Shown in pieces: positions 45,893 to 54,651 of a DNA stretch of 64,000 nt. The notes beneath the pieces were generated by a model. That model had not been told where the DNA came from and did not search any database. It saw nothing but the letters and a program-made list of their open reading frames with translations. Position numbers and translations under genes: made by a program. Within the stretch, counting starts at the first letter, position 1. Each line of letters begins with the position of its first letter. Source of the DNA: an uncultured Myxococcales bacterium (GTDB lineage: Bacteria > Myxococcota_A > Polyangia > Polyangiales > Polyangiaceae); the NCBI GenBank assembly GCA_937949945.1, contig CALFEQ010000006.1, forward strand, positions 24,270 through 88,269. Reading direction: 5' to 3'.

Positions 45893-47722
45893 ATGCTCGA
45901 CGACCTCTACCATCTCCGAGAGCGCGCCCGAGCGGCGCTCAACCGCGGCGACCTCGACGACGCCGCGAGCTCGCTCGTCGCCGCAGCCGAGCAGACGCAC
46001 GTCGCGGAGCACGACTACCTGTCCGTGCTGCGCCCGCTCGTCGAAGTGCTCGCGAGGCGGAAGGACTTCCGGAGCGCGCTCACGGTGCAGTGGTACATGG
46101 CCTTCTCGGAGCCGGACGGCTGGAGGAAGGCGATGCAGCTCTTGCCGAACGTGCCTTCGGTCGATCGCGCGCGCACGCTCGCGGCGATGAACGAGATGGC
46201 CGGCGCCGCGCGCGAGATGGAGAACGCGGGGCTCGTCGCGGCGGCCGCGATCTACCGCGAGAAGGCGGAGGACTGGCGCGGTGCGCGAGCGCTCTGGTCG
46301 AGGCTCGCGCAGGTCGTCGGAGGAGGCGCGGACGCGTACAACGCGGCGCTCGTCCAGTTCAACCTCGCGCGGTGCGCGAAGAAGTGCGGCGACGCGAGGC
46401 AAGCGCGCGAGGCCAACGTCGCGGCGGTGCGCCTGCTCGAGGAGGCCGCGGACTACTTCGAGAGCGTCGGACAGCGCGAGCGCGCGTTCGACTGCTTCCA
46501 GGTCCTCGTCCAGATCGGGCGCGAGGGCGGGACGTTCGAGGACGTCCTCGAGGGCTTCGTCAACTGCATCCGCATCCTGCGCGAAGACCACCTGAAGTAC
46601 TTCGCGCTCCAGTATTTCGAGGACGCGCTGAACGCGGCGAAGGAGCGTGGCGAGCTCTCGGCGGCGGCGACGCTCGCGCGCGAGGCGGCCGACTACGCGC
46701 GCGTGCTCGGGATGGCGAGCACGTCGGCGCACTACATCGTCGTGCAGGCGGAGCTCTGGCGCGAGGTCGCGCGCCAACACCTCGAACGAGGCGCCCCCGC
46801 CGAGATCGCCGAGAACGCGCTGCTCGCGGCCATCCTCGCGTTCGGCGAGGTCGGTCACTACGCGCGCGTCGGAGCGCTCTACAAGGAGCTCGCGCACATG
46901 GACCTCGAGGAGGCCCGCCGCAAGCACTACGCGCGAGCAGCGAAGCGCTACGAAGGCGTCCGCGACGAGCCGATCGACACGGCCCCGCTGCCCTCGCACC
47001 TCCGCCAGGACAACCACTTCCCGGACGTCTGGCACGTCGATCTCATCGAGTGGGAGCAGCAAGGGAGCGCCGCGGAGGCGTGCGCCGACGTGCTGCTCGA
47101 CAGGCGGTGGCCGGACTTGATCCGCCGCAAGGCGATGCTCGCGCGCCTCACGGCGTTCGCCGTCGAGAGCCGGCCGGAGGACTCGAGCGGCCCGGTGACC
47201 AACGCGCGCGTACGCCTCGCCGACCAGCTCGCGCAGCTCCAGCTCTACGCCGTGCTCTCGCCGCTCGAGAAGCTGTTCCAGCGACCCGAGCGCGCCGTCA
47301 AGATCGCCGTGCTCGCCGCGATGCAGCAGCTCTTCTTCAAGCGGAGCTTCGTGACCGTGCGCGCCGGCCTCCGCGACAGCGATCCGGCCGTCGTCGAGCA
47401 GGCGGCCAAGGCCGTCGAGTCGCTCTACTTCCAGCACGCCTTCGATCCGCTCTCCCGCATCGTCCGCGAGTCGCCGCAGCCGTACGTGCGCGCGTCCGCG
47501 CTGCGTGCGCTCGCGAGGGTCGACACGATGGAGGCGGCCGAGTTCCTCCTCGGCGTCCTCGAGCACGGCGCGCCCGCCGATCGGAGCGCGGCGCTCGAAG
47601 GGCTCAAGCGCTCGCGCGGCGCCCGCTTCGTCGAGCTCGCCCGCAGCGCCATGCACACGTCGACGCCCGAGGTGCAGGCCGCGCTGCGCGACGTGCTCCG
47701 CGCGCGCGGCATCGCCGCGTGA
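45893..47722 (+). CDS. TPR/HEAT helical repeat protein
   Basis: A 609-aa soluble helical protein. The N-terminal about 390 residues have TPR-like helix pairs (ARAALNRGDLDDAASSLVAA, YNAALVQFNLARCAKKCGDA, ALLAAILAFGEVGHYARVGA), and the C-terminal about 170 residues have HEAT-like repeats (VRAGLRDSDPAVVEQAAKAV, VRASALRALARVDTMEAAEF, VQAALRDVLRARG). A linker with HFPDVWHVDLIEWEQQG joins them. No enzyme motif; likely scaffold. TACACT lies 12 nt before the ATG. Followed 108 bp later by the kinase gene, which might use it as a partner. Confidence 0.8.
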   Translation: MLDDLYHLRERARAALNRGDLDDAASSLVAAAEQTHVAEHDYLSVLRPLVEVLARRKDFRSALTVQWYMAFSEPDGWRKAMQLLPNVPSVDRARTLAAMNEMAGAAREMENAGLVAAAAIYREKAEDWRGARALWSRLAQVVGGGADAYNAALVQFNLARCAKKCGDARQAREANVAAVRLLEEAADYFESVGQRERAFDCFQVLVQIGREGGTFEDVLEGFVNCIRILREDHLKYFALQYFEDALNAAKERGELSAAATLAREAADYARVLGMASTSAHYIVVQAELWREVARQHLERGAPAEIAENALLAAILAFGEVGHYARVGALYKELAHMDLEEARRKHYARAAKRYEGVRDEPIDTAPLPSHLRQDNHFPDVWHVDLIEWEQQGSAAEACADVLLDRRWPDLIRRKAMLARLTAFAVESRPEDSSGPVTNARVRLADQLAQLQLYAVLSPLEKLFQRPERAVKIAVLAAMQQLFFKRSFVTVRAGLRDSDPAVVEQAAKAVESLYFQHAFDPLSRIVRESPQPYVRASALRALARVDTMEAAEFLLGVLEHGAPADRSAALEGLKRSRGARFVELARSAMHTSTPEVQAALRDVLRARGIAA

Positions 47723-47830
47723 CATGTGCGGGCTTCTCCCCGAGGGATCGCTGCCGATCCAGGCTCGTCGTGATCACGGGCAAAGGAATTCACGCTTTGC
47801 GGAAAATTCCGATATCCGACGCGAGCTTCG

Positions 47831-48991
47831 ATGGATCGCGGCTTGCAACGAGTCGTAAACGTGCAGTGGATCGATCCCGTCTCATCGCCGACCGTCACGC
47901 TGAGTGACGGTCGCGAGGTTGCACTCCTCGAGGTGCTCGGGCGGGGCAGCTACGGAGTGGTGTACCGAGGCCTCTTGGAGGGCCCGTGGGGGGTTTGGCG
48001 TCCCGTCGCCGTGAAGGTCTGCTCCCTGCCGCCCGAGGCCAATCACGACGACGCGATGCGATGGATGGCTCGCGTCGGTCGTCGCGCAGCGTGCGTCCGC
48101 CACCCGAACTTCATCCAGGTCTACGAGGTCGACAGGACGGACGGAGGCTTCGGGGAGCCGCCGTCGCCGTTCATCGTCACGGAGCTCGTGGAGGGCGAGT
48201 CGCTGGCGAGCATTCTCGAGGGCTGGAAGAACGACGGCTTCCGCGTCCCCGTCGACTTCGCCATCGTCGTCATGCTGCGTGCGGCCGAGGCGCTCGGTGC
48301 GGCGCTCTTCACCGACAGCGCAGACGGCTCCCTCACGAACCTCGTCCACGGCGACCTGTCACCGCGACAGATCCTGATCTCGAGTCAGGGCGAGGTGAAG
48401 GTCGGCGACTTCGGACAACACGCCTTCGCAGACGCGGCCTCGCACGTTCGTTCGCGCTCTCGCCTCGCGTGCACGGCGCCCGAGGTCGCGTGCGGCGCGC
48501 CGCCGAGCGCGCGATCGGACGTGTTCTCGCTCGGGATCATCCTGCACGAGATGCTCATCGGCCCGCGCTTCGCGCCCGGGACGAACGTCGCCGAGGCCGC
48601 CCGCATGGTGCGCGACGGCGTCCTCCACACGAACGTCCTCGAGCCGAACCTCCCGCGCACGCTCCGGGACATCATCGCGCAAGCGACGGAGAGAAACCCG
48701 GCGCTCCGCTACCCGCATGCACGCGCGATGGCCTTCGACCTCCGCCGCGAGATGCTCCGGCTCGGCCTCTGCGACGCGCAGACCTGCGTACGCCACGCCG
48801 TCGTCGGCTGGTGCGAGGTCCGCGGCACCGAGCCGCCCGCGCCCGTTCGTCCGAGGAGCGACGTGGCCCCGCGCCCGACGGCCTCGAGCGGCGTCGACTG
48901 GCGCTCGACCCCCACCACCGTGAGCCCCCTCTTTCCGTCGGCCGAGGACACGGTGCCCGACTTCCCGCGCGCGCTCCTCGAGAAGAAGTGA
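47831..48991 (+). CDS. Ser/Thr kinase-like protein with unusual catalytic loop
   Basis: A 386-aa Hanks-type kinase fold without a membrane segment. The glycine loop (VLGRGSYGVVY), Lys (VAVKVC) and DFG (VGDFGQHA) are present. The catalytic loop, normally HRDLKPEN, reads HGDLSPRQIL: Arg replaced by Gly and the metal-binding Asn by Gln. Activity may be reduced or the protein may be a pseudokinase. The APE motif is CTAPEVACG, and a C-lobe with DVFSLGIILHEML follows. The start may be ATG 47831 or a GTG a few codons on. It converges on the epimerase gene with 9 bp between stops. Confidence 0.85.
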   Translation: MDRGLQRVVNVQWIDPVSSPTVTLSDGREVALLEVLGRGSYGVVYRGLLEGPWGVWRPVAVKVCSLPPEANHDDAMRWMARVGRRAACVRHPNFIQVYEVDRTDGGFGEPPSPFIVTELVEGESLASILEGWKNDGFRVPVDFAIVVMLRAAEALGAALFTDSADGSLTNLVHGDLSPRQILISSQGEVKVGDFGQHAFADAASHVRSRSRLACTAPEVACGAPPSARSDVFSLGIILHEMLIGPRFAPGTNVAEAARMVRDGVLHTNVLEPNLPRTLRDIIAQATERNPALRYPHARAMAFDLRREMLRLGLCDAQTCVRHAVVGWCEVRGTEPPAPVRPRSDVAPRPTASSGVDWRSTPTTVSPLFPSAEDTVPDFPRALLEKK

Positions 48992-49000
48992 GGCCGCCTC

Positions 49001-49948
49001 TCAGTCGGTCGCGGTCGTCGATACGAGATCGGCGAGCGCGGACTCGAGCTCCGGAAAGACGAACGCGAAGCCCGCGTCGACGAGGCGCCGCGGGATCGCG
49101 CGCTGGCCGGTGAGGACGATCTCGGCGGCCTCGGAGCCGAGCGCGAGCTTCACGGCGAACGCGGGGACGCGGAAGATGCACGGGCGATCGAGCGCCTTCG
49201 CGAGCGCCTTCGCGAAGACGTTCATGGTGACGGGCTCGGGAGCGACCACGTTGAAAGGCCCCTCGAGATCCGTCCGTGCGACGAGCAGCTCGATCGCGCG
49301 CACGACGTCGTGCAGGTGAATCCACGGCACGTACTGCTCGCCGTCTCCCACGGGGCCACCGACGAAGGAGCGGAAGATCGGGGCGAGCTTCGCGAACAGA
49401 CCGCCTCGGCGTCCGAGCACGAGGCCCAACCGGGGATGGCACGTGCGCACGCCGGCCTCGCGCGCAGGCGCAGCGGCTGCCTCCCAGTCCTTCGTGAGGA
49501 CCGCGAGGAAGTCGTCTCCGCACGGCTCGTCCTCGGTGAGGACGTCGGCGCCGCGCCGGACGCCGTAGTGACCGACCGCCGAAGCGGAGACGAACACCTT
49601 CGGCTTCCGCTCGGCCTCCGCGATCGCCCGTGCGAGGAGCGTCGTCGAGGTGATGCGGCTCGACCGCAAGAGAGCCTTGCGCTCCGGCGTCCAACGCTCG
49701 TCACCGATGCTCGCCCCCGCGAGGTTGATGACCGCGTCGACGCCGTCGACGATGCGCATCCAGTCGCCCGGCTCGTCGGGCGTCCACGTCACGAGCTCGA
49801 CCTTGCCGCCCGCGCATTTGGCACATGCGTGCGTCACCGACCGAGCCGGACCGCGGGTCAGCACGGAGACCTGGTCACCGCGCCGTACGAGCGCGTGACA
49901 CAGCGCTCGCCCCACGAAGCCGGTTCCACCGCTGACGACGATCCGCAC
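49001..49948 (-). CDS. NAD-dependent epimerase/SDR, TIGR01777 type
   Basis: Extended short-chain dehydrogenase of the YfcH/SulA-like TIGR01777 group, 315 aa. The NAD(P) motif is VVSGGTGFVGRALCHALVRR. Other landmarks are DAVINLAGASIGDERWTPER, SASAVGHYG with the active-site region, RLGLVLGRRGGLFAKLAPIF and YVPWIHLHDVVRAIELL. The C-terminal DUF1731-like end (VKLALGSEAAEIVLTGQRAI) confirms the group. Role unknown; family members are linked to cell division or sugar metabolism only loosely. Start GTG at 49948. Confidence 0.92.
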   Translation of the reverse strand: MRIVVSGGTGFVGRALCHALVRRGDQVSVLTRGPARSVTHACAKCAGGKVELVTWTPDEPGDWMRIVDGVDAVINLAGASIGDERWTPERKALLRSSRITSTTLLARAIAEAERKPKVFVSASAVGHYGVRRGADVLTEDEPCGDDFLAVLTKDWEAAAAPAREAGVRTCHPRLGLVLGRRGGLFAKLAPIFRSFVGGPVGDGEQYVPWIHLHDVVRAIELLVARTDLEGPFNVVAPEPVTMNVFAKALAKALDRPCIFRVPAFAVKLALGSEAAEIVLTGQRAIPRRLVDAGFAFVFPELESALADLVSTTATD

Positions 49949-50069
49949 GACCCTCTAGGATGCCGGACACGCGCGTTCCATCACAGCATTTGCACGACGG
50001 AGCCCGCCCCACGCACGCCGTTTTGCGCGCCGAGGCGAGGCCGGTATCCTGGAGCTCTCGCGTCTCGAA

Positions 50070-51077
50070 ATGCGGCTCGTTTCCTCCGCGCTCCTCTCCC
50101 TGACCCTCCTCGCCACCTCCGCGTGTGGGCCCAAGTCGGCGGCCGAGGCCGAGGCCAAACGAGACATCCAATGGCTCTCCGAGAACCCGTCGGGCGAGTC
50201 GATCGCGGCGCTCGGTCGCCTGGCCGACACCGACGAGCGCGCGCTCGAGGCCCTCGAGGCCCGCGCCGACTCGGACGTGGCCGTCTACATCGCCGCGTGG
50301 TCGGCCGTGACCCGGAACGCGGCGTGGGGCACGCCGTTCCTGAAGAGCGCGCTCGCCGACCCCGCGAGGGCAGAGCTCGCGTCGAGCGCCTTGCCGCGCA
50401 AGGACCAACGGCTGGGCCCGTTCGTACCCGAGCTCGAGAATGCCCTCGTCCGGCTCTCCGCCGGAACGCGCGCCAGCATCATCGCAGGCATCATCGCGAG
50501 CGTCGGCCCGACCGCGCACGCCACGGTCGAGCGCCGCCTCGCGGACCCGAAGACCCGCGGGGTCATGTGCGACGGCATCGCCTCCCCCGATGCGAGCGGA
50601 GACGCGAAGTCGACGCTGCTCGCCGTCGCGCCCGAGGCGCGCGACCATCCTTCGTGCGTCAACGCCGTGGTCGCCATGGCCGCGACGGAGGACGTCGTCT
50701 CCGACTGGGTCGCCACCCGCGCGGAGATCGGCCTGCTCGGCGCCGCCGCGAAGAGCACCCTGCCCTGCCCTCGCCTCGCCGCGATGTGGAAGAAGGCCCT
50801 CACCGAGCGACAGCCGAGCGCGGCGATGAACGTCCCGCTCCAGCGATCGATCTCGCGATGCTCGGCCGAGCTCGATCCGGTCCTCGCCGAGCTGCTCGCG
50901 AAGGCACCTCGCGCCCGCGCGACGATCGTGCAGGCCATCGATCCATTCGGCGGCGACCTCCAGAACATGGCCGAGACCTGCGACGCCCTACGGAAGGGCT
51001 ACGCGAACGGCGAGAGCGCCGTCGTGCGCGAGCGCGCGCGCGACGCCGTGAGCCGCGGCTGCGCTTTTGCGCTCTGA
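50070..51077 (+). CDS. HEAT-like lipoprotein of unknown function
   Basis: A 335-aa lipoprotein (LTLLATSACGP lipobox). The body is helical with Ala/Leu-rich repeats (SIAALGRLADTDERALEALE, AELASSALPRKDQRLGPFVP, ASIIAGIIASVGPTAHATVE) and conserved Cys pairs (RGVMCDGIAS, HPSCVNAVVA, STLPCPRLAA, SISRCSAELD, AETCDALRKG). Cys spacing suggests disulfides in the periplasm. TATCCT occurs 19 nt upstream. Divergent from the epimerase; convergent with livF. Confidence 0.75.
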   Translation: MRLVSSALLSLTLLATSACGPKSAAEAEAKRDIQWLSENPSGESIAALGRLADTDERALEALEARADSDVAVYIAAWSAVTRNAAWGTPFLKSALADPARAELASSALPRKDQRLGPFVPELENALVRLSAGTRASIIAGIIASVGPTAHATVERRLADPKTRGVMCDGIASPDASGDAKSTLLAVAPEARDHPSCVNAVVAMAATEDVVSDWVATRAEIGLLGAAAKSTLPCPRLAAMWKKALTERQPSAAMNVPLQRSISRCSAELDPVLAELLAKAPRARATIVQAIDPFGGDLQNMAETCDALRKGYANGESAVVRERARDAVSRGCAFAL

Positions 51078-51102
51078 GCGCCGCTCGTCACGAGGAAATC
51101 CC

Positions 51103-51147
51103 CTGGAGCCCGGAGCCTCTTGCCGAGGCCTGAGGCCTGAGGCCTCT
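51103..51147. repeat. Two heptamer types in one gap
   Basis: TGGAGCC-CGGAGCC (51104-51117) and GGCCTGA-GGCCTGA-GGCCTCT (51127-51147), ending on the base before the livF stop triplet (51148). Both are the same 7-bp-period family with different unit sequences. Confidence 0.75.
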
Positions 51148-51906
51148 TCATCCCCCGAGATACGCCGCCTTGATCTCCGGATCGTGAGCGAGCTCCTTCG
51201 AGTCGCCCTCGAGCGCGATCTCGCCGCTGCGTAGGACGTAGGCGCGCTTGCTCGTGGCGAGGGCGATGCGTGTGTTCTGCTCGACGAGCAGGATCGTCAC
51301 GCCGCTCTTCGCGATCTCCGTGATCGCCGCGAAGATCTGATGCACGAGCTTCGGGGCGATGCCGAGCGACGGCTCGTCGAGCAAGAGGAGCGCCGGGCGC
51401 GACATGAGCGCGCGGCCGATCGCGAGCATCTGCTGCTCGCCTCCGGAGAGCGTGCCGCCCTCCTGCTTCATGCGCTCGCCGAGCCGCGGGAACAGAGCCG
51501 TCACGTCCTCGATCGTCTCCTTCATCGCCTTCGCGTCGCGATGGAGGTACGCGCCGAGCTCGAGGTTCTCGCGCACCGTGAGGTTCGGGAAGATCGCGCG
51601 CCCCTCCGGGACCAGGGAGATCCCCGCTTCCACGCGCGCCTCCGTCGACTGGCCTTCGAGCGAGCGTCCCGCGAAGCGGATCGTGCCGCCGGCGAGCCGC
51701 AAGAGCCCCATGACCGTCTTCAGCGTCGTCGTCTTGCCCGCGCCGTTCGCGCCGATCATGGCGACGATCTCGCCGGGCATGACGCGGAGGCTGATGCCCT
51801 TGAGCGCCTTGATGCCGCCGTACGAAACCTTCACGACCTCGAGCTCGAGGAGCGGCTTGCCATCCTCGACCTCGATCTTGGCGCGCGTGGGATGAGCGAC
51901 GCGCAT
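51148..51906 (-). CDS. livF: Branched-chain amino acid ABC transporter ATPase LivF
   Basis: One of two ATPases of a Liv/HAAT-type importer, 252 aa. Walker A MIGANGAGKTTTLK, signature TLSGGEQQMLAIGRAL, Walker B ALLLLDEPSLGIAP, H-loop region VTILLVEQNT, and the LivF end EIKAAYLGG. The ATG at 51904-51906 overlaps the livG stop by one base (TGATG), so the two are coupled. The N-terminus has a short charged extension. Confidence 0.95.
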   Translation of the reverse strand: MRVAHPTRAKIEVEDGKPLLELEVVKVSYGGIKALKGISLRVMPGEIVAMIGANGAGKTTTLKTVMGLLRLAGGTIRFAGRSLEGQSTEARVEAGISLVPEGRAIFPNLTVRENLELGAYLHRDAKAMKETIEDVTALFPRLGERMKQEGGTLSGGEQQMLAIGRALMSRPALLLLDEPSLGIAPKLVHQIFAAITEIAKSGVTILLVEQNTRIALATSKRAYVLRSGEIALEGDSKELAHDPEIKAAYLGG

Positions 51907-53411
51907 CAGCGATCGCCCTCCTTCTTGGTCGAGCCGGGCTTCTCTCCACGCCCCGGGCCCGCGCCCGCGCTCGGCGAGCGTGCGCCGGGCGCGTCGCGGC
52001 CGGTGACGCGCGGCGCGACCGGGATGTTCCGCGCCGACTCCGCGAGCGCGAACGGCTCCGGCGTGCGCGGGAGCGGCTCCTCCGAGGAAGCAGAAGCCGC
52101 GGCCGACGTCGTCTGCTTCGGCGGCTCCTCGCCGAGCTCGCCCTCGGAGATGAACGGCTGCGTGATCATCTTCGGGCGGAAGGCGCCGGTCGAGCTCGGC
52201 GCAGGCACCGAGATCGGCGCGGGCACCTCCTTCGGCTCGGCCACCTTCACGAACGGGCTCGACGGGAGCGACGCCGTGGGCGCGGCCTCCTTCTTCGGTT
52301 CGGCTTTGGCAGACGGCGCGCCCGAGACCGCGCCCGTGGGACGGCGGGCAGGCTCCTCCTTCGCCGGATCGGCGAGCGACGGCGGCGGGTCGGACTTCGG
52401 AGACAAGTCGGCAACGGCCTCCTCGGCATCGGGCTGCGAGAGCCCGCGCTCGAGCTTCTCCTGCAGGTCCTTCGAGATCTCCTCGAGCTCCGGCTGCGAG
52501 AGCGGCCTGCTGTCGGCCGCGGGCGCCTCTTCCGCGGGGCCCGGGCTCGACGTGCCGGCGCTCTTCGCCAGCCGCGAGCTCGAGGGCGGGTCGACCTTGG
52601 AGACGTCGGGACGCGACGCCTCCTCCACCGCTTCGCGGACGGCTTCGGCGCTCTCCTCTTCGCCCAGGTAGGCGGCGAGGACCTTGGGGTCCTTGCGGAT
52701 CTCCTCCGGCGTCCCGTGCGCGATCGTCTCGCCGTGATCGAGCACGTGGATCTCCTCGCACACCCCCATGACGACCTGCATGTTGTGCTCGACGAGGACG
52801 ATCGACAGGTCGAAGGTGTCGCGCAGCCATCGGATCTGCGTCTTGAGCCCCTCGGCCTCGCCGTAGTTCATCCCGGCCGCGGGCTCGTCGAGCAGGAGGA
52901 GCTTCGGCCGGAGCATCATCGCGCGGGCGATCTCGAGCCGCCGCTGGTTGCCGTACGAGAGCGAGGTCGGGACCTCGTCGGCCATCCGATGCAGGTCGAA
53001 GACGCGCAGGAGCTCGAGCGCGCGATCGTGCATCGCCTTCTCGTCCTCGTAGTGGACGGGCGACCGGAAGATCGCCGCAGCGAGGTGCGCTCGTTTCTGG
53101 AGCTCGCACGCGACGAGGAGGTTCTCGATGACCGTGAGCTGCCCGAAGAGGCGGATGTTCTGGAACGTCCGGGCGATGCCCACGCCCGCGATCTCCGCCG
53201 GCTTGAGCTTCCCGATGTCCGTCGATCCGAACGTGATCCGCCCCGAGTCGTGCTTGTAGACGCCCGTGATCAGGTTGAACACGGTCGTCTTGCCCGCGCC
53301 GTTCGGCCCGATCAGGCCGAAGATCACGTTGTCCTTCACCGAGAAGCTGACGTCGGACACGGCACGGAGGCCGCCGAAGCTCTTCGTCACGTTCTCGAGG
53401 AGGAGCTCCAT
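51906..53411 (-). CDS. livG: ABC transporter ATPase LivG with long disordered C-terminal extension
   Basis: The second Liv ATPase. Residues 1-252 are a complete LivG (GLIGPNGAGKTTVFNLITG, SLSYGNQRRLEIARAMM, LLLLDEPAAGMNYGEAEGL, KDPKVLAAYLGEE). A further about 250 residues, rich in Pro, Glu, Ala and Ser, follow with no fold (LQEKLERGLSQPDAEEAVAD is the only helical piece; ITQPFISEGELGEEPPKQ could be a short linear motif). Normal LivG ends near 255. The tail is in frame and followed directly by livF, so it is not a stop-codon read-through at the end of an operon. Its function is unknown, possibly docking or regulation. Confidence 0.93.
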   Translation of the reverse strand: MELLLENVTKSFGGLRAVSDVSFSVKDNVIFGLIGPNGAGKTTVFNLITGVYKHDSGRITFGSTDIGKLKPAEIAGVGIARTFQNIRLFGQLTVIENLLVACELQKRAHLAAAIFRSPVHYEDEKAMHDRALELLRVFDLHRMADEVPTSLSYGNQRRLEIARAMMLRPKLLLLDEPAAGMNYGEAEGLKTQIRWLRDTFDLSIVLVEHNMQVVMGVCEEIHVLDHGETIAHGTPEEIRKDPKVLAAYLGEEESAEAVREAVEEASRPDVSKVDPPSSSRLAKSAGTSSPGPAEEAPAADSRPLSQPELEEISKDLQEKLERGLSQPDAEEAVADLSPKSDPPPSLADPAKEEPARRPTGAVSGAPSAKAEPKKEAAPTASLPSSPFVKVAEPKEVPAPISVPAPSSTGAFRPKMITQPFISEGELGEEPPKQTTSAAASASSEEPLPRTPEPFALAESARNIPVAPRVTGRDAPGARSPSAGAGPGRGEKPGSTKKEGDR

Positions 53412-53412
53412 C

Positions 53413-54579
53413 TCACGCCTTCACGGCCTTGCCCGACGCCGCGGGCTCGGCCTCCGTACCGGTGCCGGTGTCGTCGCCGCCCTCGTTGCGCTTGCGTCGC
53501 TGGAAGAGCTCCCGCTCGCCGAGCAGGCCCTCCGGTCGCCAAGCCATGAGGAGAACGAGCACGATCGCGTAGACGATCATGCGGAGCGCGTTCAGGTCGA
53601 GCGTCGGAAACTGCGTCCTCAGCTCCTGGATGAAGTCCAGCGCCTGGACCTGCTCGATCGCCTTGATCGTGAAGGTGATGAAGACGCCGCCGAGCGCCGA
53701 GCCCGTGACGCTCCCCGATCCTCCGAGGATGACCATCGTGATGGCGTCGAACGAGGCCTGGAAGTTGTAGTTGTCCGGGTTCACGAGCGGCGTCCCGTCG
53801 CGCATGATCGCCATGAGCCCGCCGGCGATGCCGGCGCCCACGGCGGCGATCACGAACGAGGTGACCTTGTACCGCGTCGGGTCGACCCCCACGGCGGCAG
53901 CCGCGATCTCGTCCTCTCGCAGGGCCCGGAGCGCGCGCCCCCACCCGCTGAACTTGATGCGCCACGCGACGACGCCGAGGATGAACGCGAGCCCGAAGAC
54001 CCAGAACGGCCCCGCGTAGAGCGGGACGCCCTGATTGTCGATCCCTTGGTAGCCGTTCTGCCCGCCGAGCCGGGAGATCAGGCGAGTGAACACGTCGCCG
54101 TCTTCGTCGGACTGCGCCGTCGCGATGACGAGACGGAAGATCTCCGCGAAGCCGAGCGTGACGATCGCGAGATAGTCGCCTCGCAGGCGGAGGCTCGGGA
54201 GGCCGACGAGGAAGCCGAAGAGCCCGGCGAGCGCCGCCGAGCACAGCAGGCTGATCGGCACCACGACGAACGACCTCGAGAACGTGGGCTCGCCTCCGCC
54301 CAGCATGTGATGGACGTGCGAGGCGACGACGGCGCTCGTGTACCCGCCGATGCCCATGAACCCGGCGTGGCCGATCGAGAACTGGCCGGCCATGCCGTTG
54401 ATGACGTTGAGGGAGAGCGCCACGACGACGTTGCACGCCGCCAGCGTCATGAGCTGGCGGATCGAGCTGTCGGGGACGAGATCCTCGAGCGTGAAGTCGA
54501 GGACCAGCGCCACGCCGAGCACGGCGAGCCCGACGGCGAGCCGCAGCGGTCGAATGCGAGTTGCCGAGGCTCCCCTCAC
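53413..54579 (-). CDS. livM: Branched-chain amino acid ABC permease LivM
   Basis: Inner-membrane permease of 388 aa with about nine helices and the family signature LSLNVINGMAGQFSIGHAGF, then GLPSLRLRGDYLAIVTLGFAE, EDEIAAAAVGVDPTRYKV and ILGGSGSVTGSALGG. A charged tail ends the protein. It is 1 bp from livG. The paired permease LivH and a substrate-binding protein LivK/J are not present in the window; upstream is sspB. They may be elsewhere. Start is GTG at 54579, 9 nt after TAGAAG. Confidence 0.95.
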   Translation of the reverse strand: MRGASATRIRPLRLAVGLAVLGVALVLDFTLEDLVPDSSIRQLMTLAACNVVVALSLNVINGMAGQFSIGHAGFMGIGGYTSAVVASHVHHMLGGGEPTFSRSFVVVPISLLCSAALAGLFGFLVGLPSLRLRGDYLAIVTLGFAEIFRLVIATAQSDEDGDVFTRLISRLGGQNGYQGIDNQGVPLYAGPFWVFGLAFILGVVAWRIKFSGWGRALRALREDEIAAAAVGVDPTRYKVTSFVIAAVGAGIAGGLMAIMRDGTPLVNPDNYNFQASFDAITMVILGGSGSVTGSALGGVFITFTIKAIEQVQALDFIQELRTQFPTLDLNALRMIVYAIVLVLLMAWRPEGLLGERELFQRRKRNEGGDDTGTGTEAEPAASGKAVKA

Positions 54580-54651
54580 GAGACGCGACTTCTAGCACGT
54601 CCCCGGTCGCGCAATCAGCATTCGGTCTCGGCGATCGGCCGAGATCGCGCG

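Noticed and set aside
43595..47725. 1376-codon minus-strand open frame
   Set aside because: It runs antisense through pssA, the SOD-like gene and the TPR/HEAT gene, and has repetitive Arg/Asp/Leu composition typical of a GC-skewed shadow frame.
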